NCBI GenBank assembly: GCA_050011095.1
Contig: JBEKJU010000038.1
Location: 1-21,711, forward strand
Source: JBEKJU01 sp050011095
GTDB taxonomy: Bacteria; Desulfobacterota; Syntrophorhabdia; Syntrophorhabdales; WCHB1-27
Direction of reading: 5' to 3'
Length of the DNA stretch: 21,711 nt
Numbering within the stretch: the stretch's first letter is position 1; the number at the start of each line of letters is the position of its first letter. This document shows, piece by piece, positions 1-7,835 of the stretch. Under the pieces are notes generated by a model. The model did not search any database. It was not told the DNA's origin and saw only the letters and a list, made by a program, of their open reading frames with translations. The position numbers and the translations under genes were made by a program.

Positions 1-327
1 CGACCGCCTGACGCTGGCGGTCATTGAACGTCCCTCGCGGTTTGTTCTGCGCCTTTCGGCAGGGCTACGTTGTCCCGGTAGCTTCACACCAAGGCGTTAC
101 CGCCTTCGCATGTACCGGTAGGTCACCTGTAGCGGAATACAGGGTTGATTCTCAGGTCTCCCCGAGGATCAACAAATCAGTCAGGCAACCTCGTGTCGCA
201 CATATCCTTTCCCTTTTTCGGCGACGTCATGTAATTAACAGATAATTCACGGCATGTTTACACACCGTTAAAGGGTGGGCGATAGAGTCATTATCAGGCG
301 CCGCTCGTACATACGCTCGAAGAGAGT
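1..327. other. Non-coding leader region, no gene assigned
   Basis: No convincing gene is visible here. The open frame at 24-245 has no ribosome binding site and no recognisable protein. The stretch contains a perfect 7-bp inverted repeat (GACCGCC at 2-8, GGCGGTC at 16-22) that may end a transcript entering from the left, although no T-run follows. A second hairpin at 91-106 has arms AAGGCG and CGCCTT around a 4-nt loop. The palindrome TACCGGTA lies at 113-120. From about 225 to 285 the DNA becomes AT-richer and probably carries the promoter of the next gene, but no good -35/-10 pair could be picked out. The segment could be the flank of a mobile element or of an upstream gene outside the window. 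Confidence 0.4.
2..22. repeat. 7-bp hairpin at window start
   Basis: GACCGCC and GGCGGTC form a perfect inverted repeat around a 7-nt loop. No U-tract follows on either strand, so calling it a terminator is speculative. Confidence 0.4.
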
Positions 328-341
328 AAAAGGAGGCCCCA

Positions 342-2777
342 CTGAAGACGCGAGAGAGTCAGCCGGTCAAGACGCGGATCGATCTGCACGTCCATTCCAG
401 ATATTCGGAGCCGCCGCCCGATTGGTTCATGGAGCGATGGAAGATTGCCGAATCGTACTCCGACCCCCTCCTCGTCTACGAGCGCGCCGTGGCCGCGGGC
501 ATGTCGCTCGTCACGCTCACGGACCATAACCGTATCGACGGCGCCCTGCTCCTCAGGGAACGATACGGCGACAGGGTAATCACGGGCGTCGAGGCAACGG
601 CCTGCTTCCCGGAGGACAGATGCAAGGTGCACGTCCTCGTCTACGGGATCACCGAAAACGAATTTGCCGACATCGATTCCCTTCGGAAGGACATCTACGA
701 ACTGAGGGCCTATCTCAGGGAGAAAGACCTCGCCCACTCCGTCGCCCATGGGACCTATTCCGTGCAGGCGGGCAAACTCACCGTGGCCCACCTCGAGAAG
801 CTGATCGTCCTTTTCAATACCTTCGAGGTGATAAACGGCGGCAGGAACAGATCGGACAACATCGCTTGGCGCTACATACTCGAACGTCTGACGCCCGATT
901 GTCTCGACGACCTCTGTAAGAAACACTCGCTCGAGCCGTTCGACTCGGAGCCGTGGAAAAAGGGGTTCACCGCCGGCTCCGACGATCACGGGGGCATCTT
1001 CATCGGACGGACCTACACGGAAGCGGACGGCCCAGGCCCTGAAGACGTGCTGGATGCGCTGAGGGGCAAGAGGACATCCGCCGGGGGACGCCACAGCGAT
1101 TATCAAACACTCGCCTTTTCCGTCTACAAGGTCGTGCACGATTCTTACCGCTCCACGCCTGATCGGAAGGTTCCCACACTCTTCGGTCAGCTCGCGGAGA
1201 TGCTCTACGAAGGCAAAAAGGTGGGTATCGCCGGTAGAATACGAATAAGGGGACTAAAAAGACATGCAAGCAAAGGCGAAAACGGGATGTACGCCCCCTT
1301 AAGCGAGCTTATGCAGGACCTGCGGGAGGGGCGGCCCGAAACGCTGGAAACGACAATCCGCCGCGTCTATACGCGGATGGCCCATTTTTCGGACGGGTTC
1401 CTCAGACTTCTTTTTGATTCCCTGGGAAGCAACATGGGCAGACTCGACTTCCTCAGCATGGTCAAAAACATCCAGGCTTCCTTGCCGGGGCTCTTCCTGT
1501 CGCTTCCCTTCTTCCTTACGCTCAGGCACCTGAACGAGAACAGGGCGCTCGTGGGCCGGCTCATGTCCGCCCTTCGGATCGAGAGGGCGGCCGAGGGCTA
1601 CCGGGTCCTCTGGTTCACCGATACACTGAACGACTTGAACGGCGTGTCGACGACGCTTCACGAGGTGGGCCGTCTTGCCCTCGAAAGGGGCCTTGATGTA
1701 AAGATCGTCACATCCCTCGAAACGTCAGGGCTTCCCCAGAGCCTTCCGAACGTCCTCAATCTCCCCTTCGTCCACGAGTTTAATCTGCCTTACTACGAGT
1801 CCTATCGGCTGAAAATTCCCTCCCTGCTCATGTCGCTGAAGGAGATGTATCTCTTCGATCCGGACCGCATCCACATATCGACGCCCGGACCTTTGGGACT
1901 TTTGGGTCTGCTCACGGCAAAATTAATGAACGTTAAGAGCGTTGGCTTCTACCACACGGACTTTTCTCTCCAGGCGAGGGAGATTGTCGAGGACGAATCG
2001 GTGGCTCACCTGCTCGAATCCTATACGCGCTGGTTCTACACGGCCATGGATGAGATCAGGGTGCCGACGGCAGGTTACATTACGATCCTCCAGGCGAGGG
2101 GGTTCGATCCCAGGAAGATGAAGCACTTCACGAGAGGGATAGACGCCGGGCTTTTCAAGCCCCAGTTCTCCTCAGGGAGGACGTTTCTCGGGCGCCGGTT
2201 CGGCATGGACGGCCGGATCACGCTACTCTACGTTGGACGGATCTCCTGTGATAAGGGCCTCGATTTTCTGTTCGATGCGTTCAGGCAGGTAGCCGCGGAA
2301 AGGGCCGACGTACATCTCCTTGTTGTGGGGGACGGCCCGTATCTGGGGGAGTTGCAGGCGAAAGCCGACCCAGGCCGCGTGACGTTCGCCGGAAGGATGG
2401 CCCATCAGGAATTGCCGGCCGTGTACGGGGGATCGCACCTCTTCGTTTTTCCGAGCACCACCGACACGTTCGGGAAAGTGGTGCTCGAGGCGCAGGCATG
2501 CGGCCTGCCCGCCATCGTCTCCGATGTGGGCGGCCCCCAGGAGCTTATTCTCCAAGGCAAGACAGGTTTTGCCGCGAAGGCGGGGGACCTTTCCGACTGG
2601 AAAAACAGGATCGATCAGATACTCAACCTGATAAGTCTCTCCCCCGGGTCATACGGAAAAATGCGAGAGGACGCGCGGAGATGGGCAGTGGAGAACTTCG
2701 ATTGGGACAATGCCCTCGGCTCGATATTCGAGGAGGCCCCCTCCCGGGAGATCCCGGTCGAGGAGAAGATCGCGTGA
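342..2777 (+). CDS. PHP-domain / GT4 glycosyltransferase fusion protein, CTG start
   Basis: Two-domain protein of about 811 residues. The N-terminal part (roughly 10-230) is a PHP metallophosphoesterase-like domain: DLHVHS at 14-19 supplies the first HxH metal pair, TDHN follows at 60-63, GVEA near 82-85 and SDDHG at 213-217. The C-terminal part (about 417-790) is a GT-B, family-4 glycosyltransferase, with an N-lobe NGVSTTLHE motif, the donor-site start LLYVGRISCDKG near 627 and an E-rich PSTTDTFGKVVLEAQACG block near 703. A middle segment of about 180 residues contains a hydrophobic patch. The first ATG in frame (429) would delete the HxH pair. A CTG at 342 lies 5 nt after a perfect GGAGG at 332-336, and an in-frame stop (327-329) bounds the frame, so 342 is the only sensible start. 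Similar fusions are annotated as mannosyl- or SqdX-like transferases; the sugar and acceptor cannot be read from the sequence. It is followed by a GT2 gene, which suggests an envelope glycan or glycolipid locus. Confidence 0.88.
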   Translation: MKTRESQPVKTRIDLHVHSRYSEPPPDWFMERWKIAESYSDPLLVYERAVAAGMSLVTLTDHNRIDGALLLRERYGDRVITGVEATACFPEDRCKVHVLVYGITENEFADIDSLRKDIYELRAYLREKDLAHSVAHGTYSVQAGKLTVAHLEKLIVLFNTFEVINGGRNRSDNIAWRYILERLTPDCLDDLCKKHSLEPFDSEPWKKGFTAGSDDHGGIFIGRTYTEADGPGPEDVLDALRGKRTSAGGRHSDYQTLAFSVYKVVHDSYRSTPDRKVPTLFGQLAEMLYEGKKVGIAGRIRIRGLKRHASKGENGMYAPLSELMQDLREGRPETLETTIRRVYTRMAHFSDGFLRLLFDSLGSNMGRLDFLSMVKNIQASLPGLFLSLPFFLTLRHLNENRALVGRLMSALRIERAAEGYRVLWFTDTLNDLNGVSTTLHEVGRLALERGLDVKIVTSLETSGLPQSLPNVLNLPFVHEFNLPYYESYRLKIPSLLMSLKEMYLFDPDRIHISTPGPLGLLGLLTAKLMNVKSVGFYHTDFSLQAREIVEDESVAHLLESYTRWFYTAMDEIRVPTAGYITILQARGFDPRKMKHFTRGIDAGLFKPQFSSGRTFLGRRFGMDGRITLLYVGRISCDKGLDFLFDAFRQVAAERADVHLLVVGDGPYLGELQAKADPGRVTFAGRMAHQELPAVYGGSHLFVFPSTTDTFGKVVLEAQACGLPAIVSDVGGPQELILQGKTGFAAKAGDLSDWKNRIDQILNLISLSPGSYGKMREDARRWAVENFDWDNALGSIFEEAPSREIPVEEKIA

Positions 2778-2860
2778 CGTCGCCTCACGGCATGTGCCCG
2801 AATACCGCGGCGCCGAGACGCACTGAAGGCGGGCTTTCGTCTCCTTCGGAGAGACATGGA

Positions 2861-3613
2861 ATGAAACTCAGCTTTGTGATTCCTGCTTATAATGAAGAGG
2901 CATACCTGTCGCGATGCCTCGATTCCATACTGAGGGAGGCAGAAGGCAGGCCCCACGACGTGGAGGTCCTCGTCGTGAACAACGCGAGCACCGACAGGAC
3001 CGGGGAAATCGCCCTCTCCTACCCCTCGATCATCGTTGTCGACGAGCCGCAAAAGGGCATCGTGAGGGCGAGGCAGGCAGGTTACCGCGCAGCCCGCGGC
3101 GATCTCATCGCCAATATCGACGCCGACAACATGCTGCCTGCCGGATGGGTCGACCGCGTATTCCGGGAATTTTCCGGAAACGACCGTCTGGTCGCCCTGT
3201 CCGGTCCCCTCGTTTATTACGACCTCCCGCGGCTCCGGAATCTGGAGACGAAATTCTTCTACGGCGTCGGTTATCTTATCTACCTTCTCAGTCATTTTGT
3301 CTTCAAGAGGGGGGGCATGCTTCAGGGAGGAAATTTCGTCCTCAGGAAGTCGGCCCTGGATCAGATCGGCGGCTACGACATGGATATCGATTTCTACGGT
3401 GAAGATACGGACATTGCCCGGCGTATGCAGGATGCCGGAAGGATCAAGTTCACCTTCCGCCTCCCCATGTACAGTTCCGGACGGCGTATGGCAGAGGAGG
3501 GCTTTTTCAGGACAGGCCTACGCTACGCCCTCAATTATTTTTGGATATTGCTCTTCAAGAGGCCTTTCCATACGAAGTCGACCGATGTGCGGCTTGACGG
3601 AGTAGTCCGATAA
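2861..3613 (+). CDS. Family 2 glycosyltransferase
   Basis: 250-residue GT-A enzyme that probably transfers a sugar from a nucleotide donor in cell-surface glycan synthesis. It opens with the typical KLSFVIPAYNEE strand (2-13). It has NNASTDRT at 40-47, a metal-binding DAD at 87-89 in NIDADNMLPAGW, GGN at 156-158 and the GED acid motif at 180-182. Two hydrophobic stretches (about 132-148 and 219-232) could sit on the membrane. The frame stays open upstream, with a GTG at 2774 and an ATG at 2792. The start at 2861 is preferred because the family fold begins there and GGAGAG lies 7 nt upstream; residues encoded before it resemble no domain. It lies 83 bases after the PHP-GT4 gene on the same strand, so the two are probably co-transcribed. 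Donor and acceptor are unknown. Confidence 0.9.
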   Translation: MKLSFVIPAYNEEAYLSRCLDSILREAEGRPHDVEVLVVNNASTDRTGEIALSYPSIIVVDEPQKGIVRARQAGYRAARGDLIANIDADNMLPAGWVDRVFREFSGNDRLVALSGPLVYYDLPRLRNLETKFFYGVGYLIYLLSHFVFKRGGMLQGGNFVLRKSALDQIGGYDMDIDFYGEDTDIARRMQDAGRIKFTFRLPMYSSGRRMAEEGFFRTGLRYALNYFWILLFKRPFHTKSTDVRLDGVVR

Positions 3614-3676
3614 AGTCCTGACATTACCGGATGTTCCCGCGGAAATGACGGCGCCATCGATTCCTCCACCACAGGC

Positions 3677-3726
3677 GTAACATGGATTTAACATATCCTT
3701 AACGCGCGTATAACAATCACTTGATA
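3677..3726 (+). promoter_or_regulatory. Putative Pho box, five 11-bp-spaced repeats
   Basis: Five 6-mers stand at exact 11-bp spacing: GTAACA at 3677, TTAACA at 3688, TTAACG at 3699, ATAACA at 3710 and TTGATA at 3721, separated by unrelated 5-mers. PhoB- and PhoP-type regulators bind direct repeats with an 11-bp period (in Bacillus TTAACA-like 6-mers with 5-nt spacers). A phosphate transporter operon begins 141 bases downstream. This makes control by phosphate starvation likely. The regulator itself is not in the window. Confidence 0.75.
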
Positions 3727-3730
3727 AACT

Positions 3731-3736
3731 TATGAT
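3731..3736 (+). promoter_or_regulatory. Candidate -10 element of the pst operon
   Basis: TATGAT differs from the sigma-70 -10 consensus at one base and lies just after the 11-bp repeat array. No good -35 is present, as expected for a Pho-activated promoter. Transcription starting near 3743 would leave a leader of about 125 nt before pstS1. Confidence 0.5.
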
Positions 3737-3867
3737 ACACATTGAGTATATTTTTCCTCCGCGTGAATTGGGCGTCCATCGAAAGCGCACTGCCGCCGAA
3801 ACGCGGGCAGCCGCGAAATATCCATAAATGGCGCCGAGCCATGGGGGGAGACGAAAGGAGCACGATC

Positions 3868-4890
3868 ATGAAGATGTGTCGTTGGACCGCGATTGTTCTG
3901 ATCGCCATTGCCGCAGTCTGTTTTTGCACGCCCGGACGGGCCGCCGACCTCGTAAAGCTCCAGGGCGTGGGGGCCAGCTTCCCCGCCCCCCTCTACCTCA
4001 AATGGTTCAAGGCGTACAGCGGCTCCCACAGGAACGTGCAGATCGATTACCAGTCGGTCGGGTCGGGGAACGGCGTCAAGAGTTTCATCGACAGGACAGT
4101 CGACTTCGGGGCGAGCGACGCCGCCATGAAGCCCGAAGAGGTGGCGAGGGTCGAAGCGGGCGCCCTATGCCTGCCGATGACAGCGGGCAGCATCGTCCTC
4201 GCCTATAATGTCCAGGGCGTTCCCGGGCTCAAGCTGTCCCGGAAGGCCTATGCCGGCATCTTTCTGGGCACGGTCAAGAAGTGGAACGATCCTCTCATCG
4301 GCCGGACCAACCCCGGCGTCAAGCTGCCCGATTCACCGGTCAACGTCGTGGTGCGGGCCGACTCTAGCGGTACCACCTTTGTCTTCACGAAGCACCTGAG
4401 CACTATCAGCCCGGAGTTCGCCAAGAGTCCCGGTACCAACAAGATGCCCAACTGGCCCGTGGGGACCCGCTCCAAAGGCAACGAGGGCGTAACGGCCGCC
4501 ATCAAGACGACGCCTAATTCCATCGGCTACGTGGAGTATGGCTATGCAAAGAGCCAGAAGCTCGCCTTCGCCGTGTTGGAGAACAAGGCCGGCGCCTACG
4601 TCGGGGCCGCGACGAAGTCGGGCCAGGCGGCGCTCGCTTCCGCCAGGATGCCGGCCGACCTCATCATCTGGGCCTCCGATCCTTCGGGTAAGGATGCCTA
4701 CCCTATCGTCACCTACACGTGGCTGCTTCTCTACAGGCATTACCAGGACAATAGAAAGGCCGCCGTCCTTAAGGAACTCATCGCATACTGCCTCAAGGAC
4801 GGCCAGAAGGATGCGGAGCCCCTCGGCTACATTCCCCTGCCCCCCGCGGTGAGCGACAAGGTGATCAATGCGCTCCAGATGATCAAGTAA
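3868..4890 (+). CDS. pstS: Phosphate ABC transporter, periplasmic phosphate-binding protein PstS (copy 1)
   Basis: 340-residue solute-binding protein that captures phosphate for the PstCAB importer. A signal peptide covers about residues 1-25 (hydrophobic TAIVLIAIAAVCF, then GRA-AD, a signal peptidase I type site), so it is probably soluble in the periplasm. Family motifs are GVGASFPAPLYLKWF (33-47), VGSGNGVKSFIDR (64-76), DFGASDAAM (79-87) and the phosphate-binding RADSSGTT near 168-175. The start at 3868 is supported by AAAGGAG at 3854-3860 and the signal peptide; the frame is open further upstream but without signal. It is the first gene of pstS-C-A-B-S and sits behind the Pho-box array. 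Its overall fold is shared with the second PstS at 7836-8951. Confidence 0.95.
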   Translation: MKMCRWTAIVLIAIAAVCFCTPGRAADLVKLQGVGASFPAPLYLKWFKAYSGSHRNVQIDYQSVGSGNGVKSFIDRTVDFGASDAAMKPEEVARVEAGALCLPMTAGSIVLAYNVQGVPGLKLSRKAYAGIFLGTVKKWNDPLIGRTNPGVKLPDSPVNVVVRADSSGTTFVFTKHLSTISPEFAKSPGTNKMPNWPVGTRSKGNEGVTAAIKTTPNSIGYVEYGYAKSQKLAFAVLENKAGAYVGAATKSGQAALASARMPADLIIWASDPSGKDAYPIVTYTWLLLYRHYQDNRKAAVLKELIAYCLKDGQKDAEPLGYIPLPPAVSDKVINALQMIK

Positions 4891-4908
4891 GACCACGCCA
4901 GTACATCC

Positions 4909-4940
4909 GGGCCGCGACTGCGCCCCGTCGCCCGCGGCCC
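4909..4940. promoter_or_regulatory. Intercistronic hairpin between pstS1 and pstC
   Basis: GGGCCGCG (4909-4916) pairs perfectly with CGCGGCCC (4933-4940) around a 16-nt loop. There is no U-tract. In transporter operons such a stem after the binding-protein gene commonly protects the upstream message from 3' decay or attenuates read-through, which would give more PstS than PstC. That role is inferred. Confidence 0.55.
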
Positions 4941-4963
4941 TTGAAACCAGGGGAGACTGACAG

Positions 4964-5995
4964 ATGACCGATCCATCAGACAATACGCACATATCGCAGC
5001 CCCCCACACGCTTCCAGCAGGTCGTCGATATCATATTTCGCCGGCTGTGCCACGGGTTCGCCTGGCTCTCCGTCCTGCTGGTAGCCTTCATCGTGCTCAA
5101 GATCGCCGCGGCCGCGGCGCCCGCGGTGCGCCAACAGGGCATCGGCTTCCTCACCGGCACGACGTGGGACCCGAACACGGGGCAGTTCGGCATCCTCCCC
5201 GAGATATGGGGCACCCTCTACACCTCCTGTCTGGCGCTCATGATCGGCACGGCCTTCGGCGTCGCCGCGGCCGTCTTTTTGAGCGAAGGCTTTCTCGCCC
5301 AGTTCGTCTTCCAGGCCCTAAAGGTGTTCGGCATCGAGTTCCATCCCTTTTTCGGAAAACTGCCCGATCAGGTCCAGGTGTTTCTCAAGAACCTGATCGA
5401 GCTTCTGGCGGCGATACCGAGCGTCGTCTATGGCCTTTGGGGACTCTTCGTCGTCATCCCCCTCGTCCGCCCGATGTGTAATTGGCTCTACCTGAAACTG
5501 GGATGGGTCCCCTTTTTCGGGACCACTTTGACGGGGCCCGGTGTGCTGCCCGCCGTCATCGTGCTCTCCATCATGATCCTGCCTACCATCACGGTCATCA
5601 GTCGCGACGCCCTCGTATCGGTCCCGCCCAAGCTGAGGATGGCCGCATACGGGATGGGCGCGACCCGGTGGGAGACAATATTGGCCGTCATCCTTCCGAC
5701 CGCGGCCAGGGGCATCGTGGGGGCGGTGGTCCTCGCCTTCGGCCGCGCCCTCGGCGAGACCATGGCGTTGGCCATGCTCGTGGGAAACGCGAACCGCATC
5801 AGCCTCTCCCTGTTTTCGCCCGCAAATACCCTTGCGGCCCTGCTGGCCAATAACTTCCCCGAGGCGGCCAAGAAGGACGTGGCAGTGCTCATGTACGCGG
5901 CGCTGGTCCTTCTGGCGATCACGCTCTTCGTGAACATAATCGGCTCGGTCATGCTGGAGCGCGCGTCGTCCGGCCTGGAAGAAGGAAGGAGGTGA
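4964..5995 (+). CDS. pstC: Phosphate ABC transporter permease PstC
   Basis: 343-residue inner-membrane permease that forms the phosphate channel with PstA. Six hydrophobic segments are visible: FAWLSVLLVAFIVLKIAAA near 30-52, GTLYTSCLALMIGTAFGVAA near 84-105, a pair around the LLAAIPSVVYGLWGLFVVIP stretch and VLPAVIVLSIMILPTI, then VGAVVLAFGRALGETMALAM and a C-terminal ALVLLAITLFVNIIG. The cytoplasmic EAA loop that contacts PstB is YGMGATRWETILAVILP. A polar insertion between helices (FGIEFHPFFGKLPDQVQVF) is normal for PstC. The start at 4964 follows AGGGGAGA. Its stop codon overlaps the strong ribosome binding site of pstA, so translation of the two is coupled. Confidence 0.94.
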   Translation: MTDPSDNTHISQPPTRFQQVVDIIFRRLCHGFAWLSVLLVAFIVLKIAAAAAPAVRQQGIGFLTGTTWDPNTGQFGILPEIWGTLYTSCLALMIGTAFGVAAAVFLSEGFLAQFVFQALKVFGIEFHPFFGKLPDQVQVFLKNLIELLAAIPSVVYGLWGLFVVIPLVRPMCNWLYLKLGWVPFFGTTLTGPGVLPAVIVLSIMILPTITVISRDALVSVPPKLRMAAYGMGATRWETILAVILPTAARGIVGAVVLAFGRALGETMALAMLVGNANRISLSLFSPANTLAALLANNFPEAAKKDVAVLMYAALVLLAITLFVNIIGSVMLERASSGLEEGRR

Positions 5996-5996
5996 G

Positions 5997-6953
5997 ATGC
6001 CCATGCACGATACGACGATAAACGGACAGTTCCGAAAAGCCCCATCGATAGGAGACCTCAGCCCCTTCGCCGACGTCGATTTCTCCGAGCTTGAGAAATC
6101 CCTCCGGCGGCCCCGGACCCTGATCGATCTCCTCATGAGCGGGCTCGTTGCAATCATGACGCTCCTGGCCCTGATCCCCCTTTTCTCCGTTGTCTGGATG
6201 CTCGTCTGGCACGGGGGGCAGAGACTGACGCTCAGCGTCTTCACCCAACTGCCGCCGGCGCCTCTGGAAGAGGGCGGAGGGTTCGGGAACGCCATCCTGG
6301 GCACCCTGGTCATGGTGGCCCTGGCGGCGCTCATCAGCATCCCCTTCGGTATCCTGAGCGCCGTATTCCTCGCCGAGACAGGTCCGCAAAGCCGCCTCGC
6401 GAGTGGGGTCAGGTTCGCCGCAAAGGTGCTGACCGGCTTCCCGTCGATCCTCGCGGGCGTTTTCGCCTACGGGGCGCTGGTCCTCCTCATGGGAGGCTAT
6501 TCTGCCATCGCCGGGGCGGTCGCCCTCTTTATCCTGATGCTTCCCACGATCATCCTGACCGCGGAGGATGCCATCCGCATGGTGCCCGCGAAGATGCGGG
6601 AGGCGGCGATCGGTATGGGCGCGACAACGACGCAAACGGTCTGGATGGTGCTCCTCCCCACGGCTCTGCCCGGCATCCTTACGGGCGTCATGCTCGCCGT
6701 CGCCAGGGCAGCCGGCGAGACGGCGCCCCTTCTCTTCACCGCCCTCTTCAGCAACTACTGGCTCTTTGCGGGAGGAGAGATCGACCTCAGGCAACCCACG
6801 GCGTCGCTCGCCGTCCTGATCTACAATTTTGCGAGTATGCCCTTCGAGAACCAGGTCAACCTGGCATGGGTCGCCGCGCTTGTGCTCGTATTGCTGGTGC
6901 TCGCGACGAACCTCATCGGGCAGGCCTTCTCACGCAGGCAAATTCATGAATAG
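5997..6953 (+). CDS. pstA: Phosphate ABC transporter permease PstA
   Basis: 318-residue partner permease of PstC. It has an N-terminal cytoplasmic tail of about 40 residues and then six hydrophobic segments, the first being DLLMSGLVAIMTLLALIPLF. The EAA loop IGMGATTTQTVWMVLLP docks on PstB, and VARAAGETAPLLFTALF is typical of PstA. A near-perfect anti-Shine-Dalgarno match (AAGGAGGTGA) overlaps the pstC stop codon, and the gene starts one base after that stop. A second ATG at 6003 is equally possible and would shorten the protein by two residues. Confidence 0.94.
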   Translation: MPMHDTTINGQFRKAPSIGDLSPFADVDFSELEKSLRRPRTLIDLLMSGLVAIMTLLALIPLFSVVWMLVWHGGQRLTLSVFTQLPPAPLEEGGGFGNAILGTLVMVALAALISIPFGILSAVFLAETGPQSRLASGVRFAAKVLTGFPSILAGVFAYGALVLLMGGYSAIAGAVALFILMLPTIILTAEDAIRMVPAKMREAAIGMGATTTQTVWMVLLPTALPGILTGVMLAVARAAGETAPLLFTALFSNYWLFAGGEIDLRQPTASLAVLIYNFASMPFENQVNLAWVAALVLVLLVLATNLIGQAFSRRQIHE

Positions 6954-6966
6954 GAGTCGTAACGCC

Positions 6967-7821
6967 ATGACAGACATGAAGAGAGAAGACAAGGATCCCG
7001 TGGAGGAGGGCAATGCGGTCCGGCCTGCGCCCGACGGCGCAAAAGCCGATGGCGTAGTCATCGACTGCAAGATCGACGAGCTATACTACGGGACGTTCAA
7101 GGCCGTCCGCGACACGGCCATCCCCGTAAAGAGGAACAAGATCACCGCCTTTATCGGACCCTCGGGCTGCGGCAAGAGCACCGTGCTGCGATGCATCAAC
7201 CGGATGAACGACCTCGTGCGGGGATTTCGCTTCAAGGGGCACGTGCACTTCCGCGGCAAGGATATCTACCACCATTCCGTGGACCCGGTCGCCGTACGCC
7301 GCTATATCGGCATGGTCTTCCAGCAGCCGAACCCTTTTGCCATGAGCATCTACAACAACGTGGCCTTCGGACTCCGCCTGAACCGTTACCGGGGGTCGAT
7401 ACGCGACAAGGTCGAGGAGGCCCTGAAGCGCGCCGTCCTTTGGGACGAAGTCAAGGACAAGCTTCATAAGAGCGGTCTCTCCCTCTCGGGCGGACAGCAG
7501 CAGCGCCTTTGCATCGCGAGGGCCATTGCCGCCGAGCCGGAGGTGCTCCTCATGGACGAGCCGTGTTCAGCCCTCGATCCCATTGCGACGAGGAGGATCG
7601 AAGAGCTGATGATCGAGCTGAAGAGCCGCTATACGATCGCCATCGTGACCCACAACCTCCAGCAGGCGCAGCGCGTCGCCGACCACACGGGGTTCCTCTA
7701 CGTCGATACCACGGAGGGAGGACGCACGGGATACCTGGTGGAGTTCGGCGAATCACAGCAGATTTTCAACGATCCAAAGGAGAAGCACACGAGGGAGTAC
7801 ATTAAAGGCGAGTTCAGTTAA
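6967..7821 (+). CDS. pstB: Phosphate ABC transporter ATP-binding protein PstB
   Basis: 284-residue ATPase that powers the PstCA channel from the cytoplasm. All motifs are intact: Walker A GPSGCGKST (64-72), Q-loop VFQQPNPF (117-124), signature LSGGQQQR (173-180), Walker B LLMDEPCSALDP (194-205) and the switch histidine in VTHN (H229). VFQQPNPF with a following FGLRLN-type segment is characteristic of PstB. The N-terminus carries a charged extension of about 30 residues before the ABC core. The start at 6967 is chosen for TAGGAG at 6951-6956; an in-frame ATG at 6946 overlaps the end of pstA and has no better site. It lies 14 bases before the second pstS. Confidence 0.95.
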   Translation: MTDMKREDKDPVEEGNAVRPAPDGAKADGVVIDCKIDELYYGTFKAVRDTAIPVKRNKITAFIGPSGCGKSTVLRCINRMNDLVRGFRFKGHVHFRGKDIYHHSVDPVAVRRYIGMVFQQPNPFAMSIYNNVAFGLRLNRYRGSIRDKVEEALKRAVLWDEVKDKLHKSGLSLSGGQQQRLCIARAIAAEPEVLLMDEPCSALDPIATRRIEELMIELKSRYTIAIVTHNLQQAQRVADHTGFLYVDTTEGGRTGYLVEFGESQQIFNDPKEKHTREYIKGEFS

Positions 7822-7835
7822 CGAGGAAGAGGACC

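Noticed and set aside
24..245. Small plus-strand ORF in the leading non-coding stretch
   Set aside because: No ribosome binding site, unusual composition and no recognisable motif; hairpins overlap it.
294..1139. Long open frame on the minus strand (281 codons)
   Set aside because: It lies opposite the PHP domain coding sequence, has no ribosome binding site and no recognisable domain; GC-rich DNA gives such antisense frames.
2774..2860. GTG start overlapping the end of the PHP-GT4 gene for the GT2 protein
   Set aside because: It would add 29 residues without homology before a textbook GT2 N-terminus; GGAGAG and ATG at 2861 fit better.
5318..6340. Minus-strand frame of 340 codons across pstC and pstA
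   Set aside because: The plus strand holds clear permease genes here; the antisense protein is charged low-complexity sequence typical of a shadow frame.
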